This document shows, piece by piece, positions 15,085 to 24,885 of a stretch of DNA of 37,255 nucleotides. Source of the DNA: Candidatus Anammoxibacter sp. GTDB lineage: Bacteria; Planctomycetota; Brocadiia; Brocadiales; Anammoxibacteraceae. The DNA is taken from assembly GCA_021777055.1 (NCBI GenBank), contig JAIQZO010000054.1:1-37255 (forward strand), written 5' to 3'. The notes under the pieces are model-generated. The model did no database searches. It was not told where the DNA came from and saw only the letters and a program-made list of their open reading frames with translations. The translations under genes and the position numbers were made by a program. How positions within the stretch are numbered: the stretch's first letter is position 1; each line of letters starts with the position of its first letter.

Positions 15085-15846
15085 ATGACAGTAATAGAAG
15101 ATAAACAATTGGCGGAGTATATTAAAAACGCCACAAATATCCTTGTTTTTACCGGCGCAGGTATCTCCACCGGTAGCGGTATACAGGACTTCAGGGGACC
15201 GCAGGGTGTGTGGAAAAAACGTCAACCAGTTTATTATCAGAGTTTTCTCTCCTCTAATGAAGCACGTATGGAGTATTGGGATTACAAACTGGAAGGGTGG
15301 GAGTCATTCCGTTCCGCTCTCCCAAACGAAATACATTACTCTATTACTAGGCTTGAAGAGGCGAGTAAGCTACTAATGGTTGTTACACAAAATGTAGATG
15401 GGCTCCATTCACTGGCCGGGACTTCACTGGAACTACTTGTGGAGTTACACGGAACAAATAGAAAGATAGAGTGCCAGAGTTGTTATAAACTGAGTGACCC
15501 GGAACCCCATTTCTCTTTTTTTAAAAAGAATCTAACTCCACCATTATGCGACTGCGGTGGATTCCTAAAACCAGCCACCATTAGTTTTGGACAAAACCTG
15601 AAGGAAAAGGATATCCAAAACGCTTCAAATGCTGCCAACGAGGCGGATATGGTTATTTCCCTTGGATCCACATTGTCTGTCTATCCAGCCTCATCAATAC
15701 CTTTGATGGCAGCGGAACGCGGTGTACCTTATGTAATAATAAACAGAGGTAGGACAGAACATGATGATCATCCGTCAGTAAGCCTACGCATTGAGGGTGA
15801 TGTCTTAGAAATATTTCCTTCAGCGGTAAATAACGCGCTGGAATAA
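15085..15846 (+). CDS. Sir2-family NAD-dependent protein deacylase
   Basis: A 253-residue sirtuin. It has the NAD-binding GAGIS (24-28) and DFRG (35-38) blocks, TQNVDGLH (101-108), and catalytic His in ELHGT (H122). Four Cys at 130, 133, 155 and 157 form the structural zinc site; the second pair is CxC instead of the usual CxxC. GSTLSVYPAS (about 193-202) binds the nicotinamide-ribose part. It removes acyl groups from lysines of proteins using NAD. The SIRT5-type Tyr/Arg pair for succinyl-lysine is not evident, so deacetylation is likelier. It follows the MshEN gene by 15 bases and precedes the glycine cleavage genes; any link is inference. No strong ribosome binding site. Confidence 0.88.
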   Translation: MTVIEDKQLAEYIKNATNILVFTGAGISTGSGIQDFRGPQGVWKKRQPVYYQSFLSSNEARMEYWDYKLEGWESFRSALPNEIHYSITRLEEASKLLMVVTQNVDGLHSLAGTSLELLVELHGTNRKIECQSCYKLSDPEPHFSFFKKNLTPPLCDCGGFLKPATISFGQNLKEKDIQNASNAANEADMVISLGSTLSVYPASSIPLMAAERGVPYVIINRGRTEHDDHPSVSLRIEGDVLEIFPSAVNNALE

Positions 15847-15999
15847 ACAATTGTAACGATGCAGATGACGAGTCTAAAGGCAAAGGGCTATTTTTGATTG
15901 GTGCGCGACAAAATCGTTGATTTATTTCAGGCTTCAGCCTATTTACCTAAACAATTACCATAGAAGTATAAATCAAATTACAACGAAAACACAAACCAT

Positions 16000-17100
16000 A
16001 TGATAGAAAAAGAGATCAAGAAAACCCCGCTCTTTGAAACCCATAAGACGATGAATGCGAAGATTGTAGATTTCAGCGGTTGGCAAATGCCCGTTCAGTA
16101 TACCACAATAATAGAAGAACACCTTAACACAAGAAATGCTGGTAGTCTCTTTGATATCTGCCATATGGGTGAAATTATGGTTTCCGGTGCAAATGCTGGA
16201 TCTTTACTCCAATATCTTTTGGTTGGAGATGTAAGTAGTTTGGCTCCTGGCAAGATTATGTACACATTTCTTTGTAACGAACAGGGGGGCACGCTGGATG
16301 ATCTGCTCATCTATATGATTAGTGATAATGAGTATATGCTGGTTGTAAATGCAGGAACTACAGATACAGATCTTGCCTGGATTATGGATCATAACCGTGA
16401 TGATGTAAAGGTCCAAGATATCAGCAATAAGAGAGGTAAACTGGATCTGCAAGGTCCCGTGGCACGAAAGCTGCTTCATAAATTATGCGGAAACCGCATC
16501 ATGGAATTAAAGCGACTCCGTTTTATACAAACTGAACTGTTTGAGAAAACGGTTTTGATCTCATGTTCCGGTTATACAGGTGAAGACGGCTTTGAGATCT
16601 TTTGCAAATTAGATGAGGTTATTGTTCTTTGGGATGCTATTCTCGACGCAGGTTCTTTCGTCGACGTAAGACCAGCAGGTTTGGGAGCACGTAATACTTT
16701 ACGTCTTGAAGCTGGATATTGCCTTTACGGACATGAACTTTCCGGGGAAATTACACCAGTAGAGGCTTCACTAGGTTGGGCGGTTTCTGAGGTAGAAGAT
16801 GATTACATTGGCAAGAAAGTCTTGTTAAAACAAAAAAGTGTGGGAACGGAAAAAAAGCTGGCTGCATTTGAAATGGTTGACAGGGGAATTGCCCGAGAGC
16901 AATGCGAAATAATGTGTAATGGCAAGCGGATAGGGGTGGTTACCTCCGGATCTTATTCTCCCACATTCAGGAAACCCATTGGACTCTGCTTGATAAAATC
17001 AGAGTTTGTAAAAACAGGGAACAATATTGATATTATTATTCGGGAAAAGTTACAGAGGGCCAGAATTGTAAAAAAACCATTCTATGAGTACAAAGGATAG
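16000..17100 (+). CDS. gcvT: Glycine cleavage system T protein (aminomethyltransferase)
   Basis: A 366-residue cytoplasmic enzyme that releases ammonia from the aminomethyl group held on lipoyl-GcvH and passes the carbon to tetrahydrofolate as CH2-THF. Family features are PLFETHKTMNAK (7-18), FSGWQMPVQY (about 25-34), GGTLDDLL (about 96-103), GYTGEDGFEIF (about 191-201) and GARNTLRLEAG (about 229-239). The length is normal. It opens a tight unit gcvT-gcvH-gcvPA-gcvPB-lipA, and gcvH follows after six bases. The ATG lacks an obvious ribosome binding site. No glycine riboswitch pattern is visible in the 150 bases upstream. Confidence 0.94.
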   Translation: MIEKEIKKTPLFETHKTMNAKIVDFSGWQMPVQYTTIIEEHLNTRNAGSLFDICHMGEIMVSGANAGSLLQYLLVGDVSSLAPGKIMYTFLCNEQGGTLDDLLIYMISDNEYMLVVNAGTTDTDLAWIMDHNRDDVKVQDISNKRGKLDLQGPVARKLLHKLCGNRIMELKRLRFIQTELFEKTVLISCSGYTGEDGFEIFCKLDEVIVLWDAILDAGSFVDVRPAGLGARNTLRLEAGYCLYGHELSGEITPVEASLGWAVSEVEDDYIGKKVLLKQKSVGTEKKLAAFEMVDRGIAREQCEIMCNGKRIGVVTSGSYSPTFRKPIGLCLIKSEFVKTGNNIDIIIREKLQRARIVKKPFYEYKG

Positions 17101-17106
17101 GAAAAA

Positions 17107-17499
17107 ATGAATATACCTGAAAACTTAAAATATACAGAGGAACACGAGTGGGTCAAAATAGAAGATGGAACTGCTGTAATGGGCATTACTGATTTTGCAC
17201 AGAAGATGCTGACAGATGTTGTTTTTGTTGAACTGCCTGAAGTTGGTAAACAGGTTGAAAAAGGTAAACCGTTTATAGTTGTAGAATCTGTAAAATCCGT
17301 ATCCGATGTTTTTGCTGTGTTGTCAGGTGAGGTGATGGAGGTTAACGAAACCGTGGCGGATGATCCTGCCCTTGTAAACCAGGATCCTTACGGTAAAGGC
17401 TGGCTGGTGAAAATAAAGATAAGCAGTGTTGGTGAAACAGATAGTTTGCTGACCCATGATGCGTATCTAAAACTTTGTGAAGGGGAAGAGAACAAATGA
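17107..17499 (+). CDS. gcvH: Glycine cleavage system H protein
   Basis: A 130-residue lipoyl carrier. The start NLKYTEEHEWVK and ITDFAQKMLTDVVFVELP are typical. The lipoyl attachment lysine is K63 in VESVKSVSDV. It shuttles the aminomethyl arm between GcvP, GcvT and the dihydrolipoamide dehydrogenase. It is translationally coupled to gcvPA by an ATGA overlap at 17496-17499, and lipA at the operon's end supplies the cofactor. A dihydrolipoamide dehydrogenase (L protein) gene is not in the window. Confidence 0.95.
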   Translation: MNIPENLKYTEEHEWVKIEDGTAVMGITDFAQKMLTDVVFVELPEVGKQVEKGKPFIVVESVKSVSDVFAVLSGEVMEVNETVADDPALVNQDPYGKGWLVKIKISSVGETDSLLTHDAYLKLCEGEENK

Positions 17500-18836
17500 C
17501 CAGTTATATTTCCGGATCAGAAGACGATGTAAACGTAATGCTTGAAACCGCAGGTGTTAAATCCATTGACGGCCTGTTTAAGGATATTCCTGAGGAACAT
17601 AAGATAAGTGGACTAATCAATCTGCCCAAAGGTATTTCCGAATTTGAACTAAAAAAAGAGTTATCTTTGTTAAGCGAAAAGAACATACAGCCAACGATCT
17701 CTTTTCTGGGAGCAGGGAGCTACAACCATTTTATCCCGTCAACAGTATCTGCTATAACAGGGAGGAGTGAGTTCTATACAGGATATACACCCTATCAGGC
17801 TGAAATCTCACAGGGTTCGCTGCAGGCTATTTATGAATTTCAGACGATGATTGCACATCTCTCCGGAATGGATATGGCAAACGCATCCATGTACGACGGG
17901 GCAACCGCACTGGGTGAATCAGCTATCATGGCTTGTACCCATACAAAAAAAGAGAAAGTATTGGTGGCAAAAAGCGTACATCCTGAATATAGACAGGTCT
18001 TACACACCTATATGGCTGGCAGAAACATAGAGGTATCAGAGATAAAGACCGATAAAGGGAGTGTAGATATTGCAGACTTAAAGGCTAAACTTGATGATAA
18101 AACCGCAGGAGTAATAGTGCAAAGCCCTAATTTTTTCGGTATTATTGAAGATCAGGAACAAATTGCTGAGATTGCACACGGGAACAGTTCTCTTTTTATA
18201 TCATGTGTGGTGGAGGCGATGTCATTGGGATATTTAAAAAACCCGGGAGAGTGCGGTGCAGATATCTTTGCCGGTGAAGGGCAGAGCCTTGGTATTTCAC
18301 AATGTTATGGAGGGCCACACCTGGGTTTGATAGCGGTGAAAAAACCATTACTTAGAAGGTTGCCGGGCAGAATATCCGGGAAGACAGTTGATGCGGATGG
18401 AAAAGAAGCTTTCATACTCACACTGCAGGCTAGGGAGCAGCACATCCGAAGGGAAAAGGCGAGTTCCAATATATGTACTAATCAGGGGCTATGTGCCATT
18501 GCTGCGACAGTATATTTAAGTACAGTGGGCAATAAACTGATGGAGATTGCCAGGCAGAACCATCAGAAAACTAATTATGCATTTGAGAGCATGAGTTCAT
18601 GTGCTGAAGTTTTGTTTCAGCGACCGTTTTTTAACGAATTTGTTGTTAAAATACCCAACGCAAATAGTGACATAAAAACTCTTTTACAAAAGGGTATCAT
18701 TGCGGGGTTGCCACTGGAAGAGTATTATCCTGATATGTCGGACTGTATATTAGTGTGTTGTACAGAGATGACCACCAGAGAACAGATAGACCTTTTGAAA
18801 TCTGAGATCCAAAATGCAGGAGGAAACACCCAATGA
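17496..18836 (+). CDS. gcvPA: Glycine dehydrogenase (decarboxylating) subunit 1
   Basis: A 446-residue N-terminal half of the P protein, as in bacteria with split GcvP. It shows TISFLGAGSYNHFIP (about 67-81), the YTPYQAEISQGSLQAIYEFQ block near 95-114, and GQSLGI (about 262-267). GcvPA and GcvPB together decarboxylate glycine and load the aminomethyl group onto lipoyl-GcvH. The PLP lysine is in GcvPB. The gene overlaps gcvH and gcvPB by four bases each (ATGA), giving the strict co-translation expected for a heteromeric enzyme. Confidence 0.94.
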   Translation: MTSYISGSEDDVNVMLETAGVKSIDGLFKDIPEEHKISGLINLPKGISEFELKKELSLLSEKNIQPTISFLGAGSYNHFIPSTVSAITGRSEFYTGYTPYQAEISQGSLQAIYEFQTMIAHLSGMDMANASMYDGATALGESAIMACTHTKKEKVLVAKSVHPEYRQVLHTYMAGRNIEVSEIKTDKGSVDIADLKAKLDDKTAGVIVQSPNFFGIIEDQEQIAEIAHGNSSLFISCVVEAMSLGYLKNPGECGADIFAGEGQSLGISQCYGGPHLGLIAVKKPLLRRLPGRISGKTVDADGKEAFILTLQAREQHIRREKASSNICTNQGLCAIAATVYLSTVGNKLMEIARQNHQKTNYAFESMSSCAEVLFQRPFFNEFVVKIPNANSDIKTLLQKGIIAGLPLEEYYPDMSDCILVCCTEMTTREQIDLLKSEIQNAGGNTQ

Positions 18837-20263
18837 AAACTATCTTTGAAAAATGGCAGAGAGACGATAACGGTTTCACTTTTGCGAAGTTGGATGTCCC
18901 GGATAATGAAGCTGTACCGGAAAAGTTCCTGCGTAAATCTCTGGAGCTACCGATTATAAGCGAGCCTGAAGTGATCAGGCACTATACCACCCTTTCCAAA
19001 AGAAACTTTGGTGTGGACCTGGGTTTCTATCCATTGGGTTCATGTACCATGAAATACAATCCCAAGATTAACGAAGATGTTGCCAGGTTGGCAGGGTTTA
19101 CAGAACTACACCCATATATGCCACAATCTTCATGCCAGGGCGCCATGCAACTGATGTATGAACTCACTGATTATCTTAAAGAGATTGCAGGTATGGATGC
19201 CGTAACTCTTCAGCCCGCAGCTGGATCGCACGGTGAATTTACGGGTATGATGGTAATGAAAAACTACTTTCAAGAAAAGGGTGCAAGTAGAAACAAAGTG
19301 CTCATTCCTGATTCCGCGCATGGTACAAATCCGGCTACAGTCACTATGAGCGGTCTCACATGTGTTCAGGTAAAAAGTAATCAAAAAGGGACCGTTGATC
19401 TTGATGATCTTCGAAACAAAATGGATAAAGATGTAGTGGGTATTATGCTTACAAACCCTAACACTCTGGGATTGTTTGAAGAAGATATTCTGGAAGTAAT
19501 ACGGATTGTGCACGACAAAGGAGGTTTGGCATACTGTGACGGTGCAAACTTGAATGCGATAATGGGATTGGTAAGGCCTGGAGACCTGGGTTTTGATGTC
19601 ATACATTTTAATCTTCACAAATCGTTTTCTACTCCCCACGGATGTGGTGGACCCGGTGCTGGCCCCATAGGAGTTAAAGAGTTTTTAAAAAGATATCTTC
19701 CAAATCCTTCTATAGAAAAAGAAGATGAAATATATCGTTTTTTTTATAGTAAAGATTCCATTGGCAAGGTAAAGGCTTTTTATGGAAACTTCGGGATGCT
19801 TGTAAGAGCATATACCTACATAAGGGGGCTAGGTAGTGACGGTATAAGACTGGCGGCGGAAAGAGCTGTACTTAATGCCAATTACATGAAAGAGCGGTTA
19901 AAACCCCATTATCATCTGACCTATGATAGGATCTGTCAGCACGAATTTGTCATTGATGACAGTAACATGCCAAACGGCGTTACTACTAATGATATAGCCA
20001 AGAGGCTTCTTGATTTTGGGTTTCATGCCCCAACGGTCTATTTTCCACTTATTGTCCAGGGAGCAATGATGATAGAACCGACTGAGACCGAAACTAAAGA
20101 GACTCTTGACCAGTTCATAGATGCATTGATACAGATTAAACATGAGGCAGAAAACGAACCGGACAAGGTTAAAAATGCCCCGTGGACAACCCCCGTAAAA
20201 AGAGTGGATGCGGTAAAAGCTGCCAGGGAAGTAGACATAACTTATTGCACTATATGTTCATGA
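18833..20263 (+). CDS. gcvPB: Glycine dehydrogenase (decarboxylating) subunit 2
   Basis: A 476-residue C-terminal half of the P protein. It carries the PLP lysine K263 in NLHKSFSTPHGCGGPGAGP, with DSAHGTNPATV and YCDGANLNAIMG before it and PTETETKETLDQF towards the end. It pairs with GcvPA. The stop TGA at 20261-20263 overlaps the lipA start as ATGA. Length and motifs are canonical. Confidence 0.95.
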   Translation: MKTIFEKWQRDDNGFTFAKLDVPDNEAVPEKFLRKSLELPIISEPEVIRHYTTLSKRNFGVDLGFYPLGSCTMKYNPKINEDVARLAGFTELHPYMPQSSCQGAMQLMYELTDYLKEIAGMDAVTLQPAAGSHGEFTGMMVMKNYFQEKGASRNKVLIPDSAHGTNPATVTMSGLTCVQVKSNQKGTVDLDDLRNKMDKDVVGIMLTNPNTLGLFEEDILEVIRIVHDKGGLAYCDGANLNAIMGLVRPGDLGFDVIHFNLHKSFSTPHGCGGPGAGPIGVKEFLKRYLPNPSIEKEDEIYRFFYSKDSIGKVKAFYGNFGMLVRAYTYIRGLGSDGIRLAAERAVLNANYMKERLKPHYHLTYDRICQHEFVIDDSNMPNGVTTNDIAKRLLDFGFHAPTVYFPLIVQGAMMIEPTETETKETLDQFIDALIQIKHEAENEPDKVKNAPWTTPVKRVDAVKAAREVDITYCTICS

Positions 20264-21108
20264 ACCGTAACAGAAAATTGCCAGATTGGCTTAAAGTGAA
20301 AATTCCATCTGCTTCATCATACCGGCATCTAAAATCAAAGATAAACGGTGCTAGCACCAATACGGTTTGCGAAGAGGCCCGATGTCCGAATCTGGGGGAA
20401 TGCTGGTCAAAAGGCAGCGCAACAATCATGATCCTTGGTGATGTTTGCTCAAGAGCGTGTAGGTATTGTAATGTAAAAACAGGAAGGCCTGTTATGCCAG
20501 ACCCTGAAGAACCTGAAAAAGTTGCAAAATTAATTAGCCAACTGGGTTTAAAGTATACCGTGGTTACCTCTGTAACCAGAGATGACCTAAAAGATGGAGG
20601 TGCAGGACTTTTTGCTGCGACAATACGGCAAATTAGAAAAGTGTCAGATTGCCGCATAGAGGTTTTGACGCCGGATTATTCTGATGAACAATTAAAAACC
20701 ATACTCAGTGCATGTCCTGATGTATACAGCCACAATATCGAAACGGTAGAAAGAGTATTTCCCATAATTAAATCAAAAGGGAGTTACAGTGGTTCCCTTT
20801 CCGTTCTTAAACGAGCCAAAACAATTTCTCCTGATCAAAAAACCAAATCTGCTCTAATGGTGGGACTGGGAGAGAGTGAAGAGGAGATTTTTAATACTAT
20901 CCAGGACCTTAAGGAAAGTAATGTAGACTACCTTGCGATTGGACAGTATTTGCAACCCGCAAAAGATAAATATCCGGTTCAAAAATATTACAAACCTGAT
21001 TATTTTCGCTACCTTAAACAGATTGGAGAATCCATGGGGTTTCTTCATGTAGAAGCAGGTCCACTGGTCCGGAGTTCATATAGAGCTGAAAGCTATGGGG
21101 AAGATTAA
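20260..21108 (+). CDS. lipA: Lipoyl synthase
   Basis: A 282-residue radical-SAM enzyme inserting two sulfurs into the octanoyl group on GcvH (and 2-oxoacid dehydrogenases). The auxiliary cluster motif C-x4-C-x5-C is in VCEEARCPNLGECW, and the radical-SAM triad C-x3-C-x2-C is in CSRACRYC. The terminal VRSSYRAE holds the conserved Ser. The frame is open far upstream inside gcvPB; ATG at 20260 overlaps its stop (ATGA) and gives the usual MNRNRKLPDWLK start. ATG at 20254 is the alternative. Its place at the end of the glycine cleavage unit fits lipoylation of GcvH. lipB or lplA is not in the window. Confidence 0.93.
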   Translation: MNRNRKLPDWLKVKIPSASSYRHLKSKINGASTNTVCEEARCPNLGECWSKGSATIMILGDVCSRACRYCNVKTGRPVMPDPEEPEKVAKLISQLGLKYTVVTSVTRDDLKDGGAGLFAATIRQIRKVSDCRIEVLTPDYSDEQLKTILSACPDVYSHNIETVERVFPIIKSKGSYSGSLSVLKRAKTISPDQKTKSALMVGLGESEEEIFNTIQDLKESNVDYLAIGQYLQPAKDKYPVQKYYKPDYFRYLKQIGESMGFLHVEAGPLVRSSYRAESYGED

Positions 21109-21417
21109 TCATGCCCATATGCTATGGAATTTATTGAATGTCTATAATGGACCCCATAATCTGAACTGCTAGTTCCACTACATTTTTGATAAAATCTTTT
21201 TGAACGGAAATGAATAAAAAAGGAGCAAAAATACGAAAAAGATATAGAGACAAATAAAAGCTAAGGTTGCCCTGGAAGCCCTAAAAAGTGAGAAGACGAT
21301 TGCAGAGCTGGCAAGCCAATATGAGTTCAATGTTGTACGGTTATGTGAAGAGCACAGGAATGATTAAGAAAAAACCTAAAGAGCGAATATTAATTTTTCA
21401 AGATCTCCACAGATGTT
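21109..21417. other. Gap with a decayed insertion-sequence fragment
   Basis: About 310 bases between converging lipA and selB. The right half is an IS3 orfA relic (listed separately). The left part is plain A+T-rich sequence. No terminator with a T-run is visible after lipA. I found no terminal repeats of the insertion sequence. Confidence 0.5.
21210..21367 (+). pseudogene. Frameshifted, truncated IS3-family transposase orfA
   Basis: ATG at 21210 reads MNKKGAKIRKRYRDK and meets TAA at 21255-21257. In another frame, from about 21257, the text KAKVALEALKSEKTIAELAS follows, which is the helix-turn-helix start of IS3-family OrfA. It runs to TAA at 21365-21367 with a divergent end. So the gene carries one frameshift and ends after about 50 codons; orfB is missing. 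AGGAG at 21221-21225 lies inside this short frame. It is an old insertion scar between lipA and selB. Confidence 0.7.
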
Positions 21418-23337
21418 TTAATTACCTCCATATAATATCCTCTTATCTTCAACTCTCTTTGTGAAATGTATCTTGTCAAAATACTCTAATAAGGGTATTG
21501 TATACTTACGTGAGGTTTGTGTTAAATCTCTGAATTCCGCGGCGCTAATGGAAGAGTTTTTATTTATGTAATCCGTGATTAATCTCTTTAGCTGGTCGAT
21601 TATGTTTTTATGATAAAATATAGATCTGCTAACTTCAACTGCAGTTCCTGTTTCCAGCAGAAATTTAGAGATATGTTCTTTATTTGCTCCTTTGGTAAAC
21701 TTGGAAAGAATTTCCTCTATAGGTGATGGAGTAAAGCCTCCTTTAATCATAGCACTTTCAACATTTTCCAGCTCTTTTTTGTCAATATCAGATATTTTAA
21801 CCTTAAAATCATAAAGAGAAATCTTTTTACTCTCTGATTTTATCCGTTTATCATGACTCAACTTTGATATTAAAAAAGAGAAAAGGTCTGTAGGTAAGTC
21901 TCTATCAATCCTAGATCTTAAGATGGTAGTTTCCATTCCATGGCTAATAGGATTTTCACTATGAAACTGTTTTAACACCGTTTCAACATGTGCTTGCAGC
22001 TTTTCAAACGTTTTGATATGAATCAATTTACTGTTTGCTGCCTCATTTGTTCCAATATTAATAAGTTTATTGTTTTTAAGAAGTTCTGTAATAACCGACT
22101 GAATATCGCTATTTGATAAATTTAGTGTAGCTTGCAAATCTTTTGATGAAAGACAATAAGGTTTCGATTCAATGAACATCAGTTCCACAATATCAGAAAT
22201 ATTATTATGTGCCAGTATTTCCAGAGCATTTAATACCTTGTCGTTAAACCTTTTAAGGCGGCGAGTATTGGAGCGTAGAATCTTGCCACCACCGATTGTA
22301 TATGATGGAGAATATCTCCTTATAATATATCTGTCATTTCTTTCTACAACTATTGGCCTTTCCAGTATTATTTGAGCTAGACACTCTTCTCCAGGCTTTA
22401 AGATCTCCTTATTAAGCAAAATTACCCTTCCCATTATCTCATTTGTAAATAGATGAAATCTTATCCTTGCCCTATTGGCTAAGTTTTTCTTTGCGTTTTC
22501 ATGTAAAAAGAGTACACAATCAACTATTTGGCACGGTTCCATGTGACCGGGAATAGAAAGTTCACATCCACGGTATATATCAGAGAGTTTAACGCCCACA
22601 AGATTTATCGCAGCACGCTGTCCAACAGATGCACTTTCGCTCTTTGTTCCGTTTACTTCAATACCCCTTACTCTTGCAATTTTTTGCATAGGGAGCAATT
22701 CCACTTCATCATTGTTGCTAATCGTGCCGTTTTTAACTGAACCGGTAACAACAGATCCAAATCCTGGGATTGTAAATGCCCTGTCAATGGGTAAACGGAA
22801 GGTTACATTTGTTCGGGGGTTGTTAATTCTGGAAACCAGGTCTGTCATCGCTTTTTTTAGCTCAGAGATTCCATTGTTATTTATTGATGAAACCGGTAAA
22901 ATTCTTGCACCTTTATATATGGTTTTAACGAGCATATTTTCAATCTCTTCTCGGAGCATTTCCATCCACTCATTATCAACCATATCGCACTTAGTTATAA
23001 CTACAATGATATGCCTTATTTCCAAAAGATTCAAGATGGCAAGATGTTCACGGGTTTGAGGCATTATTCCATCGTCAGCAGCAATTACCAGTAAAGCGCC
23101 ATCAATAGTTGTTGCACCTGCAAGCATATTTTTAACAAACCGTTCATGGCCGGGAACATCAATAAAGTTTATACGTATATCATTATCAAGGTCAAGAAAG
23201 GCAAATCCGATATCAATGGTCAAACCCCTTGTTTTCTCTTCAGGTAGACGGTCCGCATCCGTACCGGTTAAAGCCCTAACTAATGTGGTCTTACCATGAT
23301 CTATGTGTCCAGCTGTACCGATAATAACATTCTTCAT
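21418..23337 (-). CDS. selB: Selenocysteine-specific elongation factor SelB
   Basis: A 639-residue translation GTPase bringing Sec-tRNA to UGA codons with a SECIS hairpin. G1 is [10 protein letters not shown] (9-18), G2 [12 protein letters not shown] (about 35-46), G3 DVPGHERFV (about 60-68) and G4 TKCD (about 114-117). Beta-barrel domains follow, and the C-terminal third is the winged-helix set that binds the SECIS. The length is normal for SelB and too long for EF-Tu. It follows selA by 13 bases on the same strand. tRNA-Sec (selC), selD and any selenoprotein are not in the window. Confidence 0.93.
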   Translation of the reverse strand: MKNVIIGTAGHIDHGKTTLVRALTGTDADRLPEEKTRGLTIDIGFAFLDLDNDIRINFIDVPGHERFVKNMLAGATTIDGALLVIAADDGIMPQTREHLAILNLLEIRHIIVVITKCDMVDNEWMEMLREEIENMLVKTIYKGARILPVSSINNNGISELKKAMTDLVSRINNPRTNVTFRLPIDRAFTIPGFGSVVTGSVKNGTISNNDEVELLPMQKIARVRGIEVNGTKSESASVGQRAAINLVGVKLSDIYRGCELSIPGHMEPCQIVDCVLFLHENAKKNLANRARIRFHLFTNEIMGRVILLNKEILKPGEECLAQIILERPIVVERNDRYIIRRYSPSYTIGGGKILRSNTRRLKRFNDKVLNALEILAHNNISDIVELMFIESKPYCLSSKDLQATLNLSNSDIQSVITELLKNNKLINIGTNEAANSKLIHIKTFEKLQAHVETVLKQFHSENPISHGMETTILRSRIDRDLPTDLFSFLISKLSHDKRIKSESKKISLYDFKVKISDIDKKELENVESAMIKGGFTPSPIEEILSKFTKGANKEHISKFLLETGTAVEVSRSIFYHKNIIDQLKRLITDYINKNSSISAAEFRDLTQTSRKYTIPLLEYFDKIHFTKRVEDKRILYGGN

Positions 23338-23350
23338 ATACTCTTACAGA

Positions 23351-24790
23351 TTAAGGAGTTTGTTTGCCATTCTTGGCAATGTTTATCAGGGCATTTGCGA
23401 TATCATCTTCTTCATGATCACAGATTACCGTACGAAAGTCCAGGCGTGTAGTCTCTTTTTCTATTCTACCAAAAATAGGAGGAGAGTTTAATCTTAATGC
23501 TTTTGAAATCCCATTTGCACTTATCTCTTCTGACGATAATAATAACAACCTGGTAGGAATCGGTGCGGCAGGGCAAGATCCACCCCCTATTTCTGAAAAA
23601 CCATCCACAATGTTCAGGTTGAAAAAACTTCCGGTTGATTCAACTATTTTATCTTTAAACCTGATAATACGCCTCTCTATCTCTTCCATAGATGTATGCA
23701 TCATCTTTAAAATCGGAATCTCGTTTACTGCTTTTTCGTCATTAATGTATAGCCGTAAAGTTGCATCTAATGCTTCAATTGTCATTTTATCCACACGCAG
23801 GGCGCGTAAAAGGGGATTTTTCTTCAGCAAGTCAATATACTGCTTCTTCCCAAGAATCAAGCCTCCCTGTGGTCCACCTAAAAGCTTGTCAGTGCTGTAT
23901 GTTACAATATCTATTCCAGCATCAACGCTCTCTTGTACTGTAGGCTCATATGCGACATTGAGTCTCCTCAAGTCTACCATTGCGCCGCTTCCCAGGTCAT
24001 AAAGCGTAGGAATGTTATATTCCTTTCCTAATGCTGCAATTTCTTTGATATCGGGAAATGACGTAAACCCTATTATGCGATAATTACTGGGATGCACAAT
24101 TAATATGAGTCCGGTGTTTTCCGAAATAGCATCCCTGTAATCAGCAATATTTGTGCGATTGGTAGTGCCAACTTCAACCAGAAGTGAGCCGCTTTTTTTC
24201 ATGACATCTGGCATCCTAAACGATCCGCCTATTTCAACCTGCTGTGAACGTGAAATTATGACTTCTTTGCCGTTTGCCAAAGTGTCAAGGGCGAGTAATA
24301 CAGCAGCCGCATTATTATTTACTAGCAGTGAATCTGTTGCCCCTGTAAGAGTTGTAATTAGTGACTGAATATGCCTGTATCTGCTCATCCTTTTCCCCGA
24401 CTCTTTATCAATTTCAAGTGTAGTATAACCACCTGAGATTTTACCGGCAGATTCTGCAGCGTTTTTTGATAGGGGTGCACGGCCTAAACATGTGTGTAAA
24501 ATTACACCTGTGGCATTTATGGCGTGTTCATGGGTTTTTGGGATGCTTTTTTTTAATGATTCCGCAATGTAACTAATAAATCCCTGTATGGAGAAAGAAT
24601 ACTTATCTCCATTTGTAATGAATAAATCATCTATCTTATCAGATGGCGTTATCTTGCGAATTTCGTCTAATTTCTTGCGGATAGATTCTAAAACTGTTTT
24701 ACGGGGAAATTCTTCCATTAAGGATATGATTTCTGGCAATTCCAGTAAAACATTAACAGAAGGGATTATCTTGAAGATATCATGGTTCAT
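23351..24790 (-). CDS. selA: L-seryl-tRNA(Sec) selenium transferase SelA
   Basis: A 479-residue PLP enzyme converting seryl-tRNA(Sec) to selenocysteinyl-tRNA. It has an N-terminal tRNA-binding region, NATGVILHTCLGRAPLS, the LVNNNAAAVLL block, and the PLP lysine K302 in YSTDKLLGGPQGG. The frame is open up to 24853, but that start lies inside the terminator stem of the upstream gene, and the extra residues (MAFAILFLLFYNS) come from the hairpin. The ATG at 24790 (MNHDIFKIIPSVN) gives the usual SelA start. It forms a unit with selB. Confidence 0.92.
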   Translation of the reverse strand: MNHDIFKIIPSVNVLLELPEIISLMEEFPRKTVLESIRKKLDEIRKITPSDKIDDLFITNGDKYSFSIQGFISYIAESLKKSIPKTHEHAINATGVILHTCLGRAPLSKNAAESAGKISGGYTTLEIDKESGKRMSRYRHIQSLITTLTGATDSLLVNNNAAAVLLALDTLANGKEVIISRSQQVEIGGSFRMPDVMKKSGSLLVEVGTTNRTNIADYRDAISENTGLILIVHPSNYRIIGFTSFPDIKEIAALGKEYNIPTLYDLGSGAMVDLRRLNVAYEPTVQESVDAGIDIVTYSTDKLLGGPQGGLILGKKQYIDLLKKNPLLRALRVDKMTIEALDATLRLYINDEKAVNEIPILKMMHTSMEEIERRIIRFKDKIVESTGSFFNLNIVDGFSEIGGGSCPAAPIPTRLLLLSSEEISANGISKALRLNSPPIFGRIEKETTRLDFRTVICDHEEDDIANALINIAKNGKQTP

Positions 24791-24831
24791 CTTTGGTAAA
24801 AGCGGGTAATTGTACGAATTGTAAAATAATA

Positions 24832-24861
24832 AAAAAAGGATGGCAAATGCCATCCTTTTTT
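24832..24861 (-). terminator. Intrinsic terminator after the pilin-like gene
   Basis: A 13-bp perfect stem, AAAAAAGGATGGC (24832-24844) and GCCATCCTTTTTT (24849-24861), closes on a four-base loop. On the minus strand it follows the pilin-like gene (which ends at 24886) and runs into a T-run and TATTATTTT. Being symmetric it could also work in the other direction. It separates the pilin-like gene from selA. Confidence 0.9.
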
Positions 24862-24885
24862 ATTTTACCAAAAACGAGTTAAACT

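Noticed and set aside
15847..15999. Glycine riboswitch ahead of gcvT
   Set aside because: No tandem aptamer-like GGAGAG/CCGAAGG pattern could be found in these 150 bases.
24791..24853. N-terminal extension of SelA
   Set aside because: The extra codons lie in the terminator stem of the upstream gene and do not resemble SelA.
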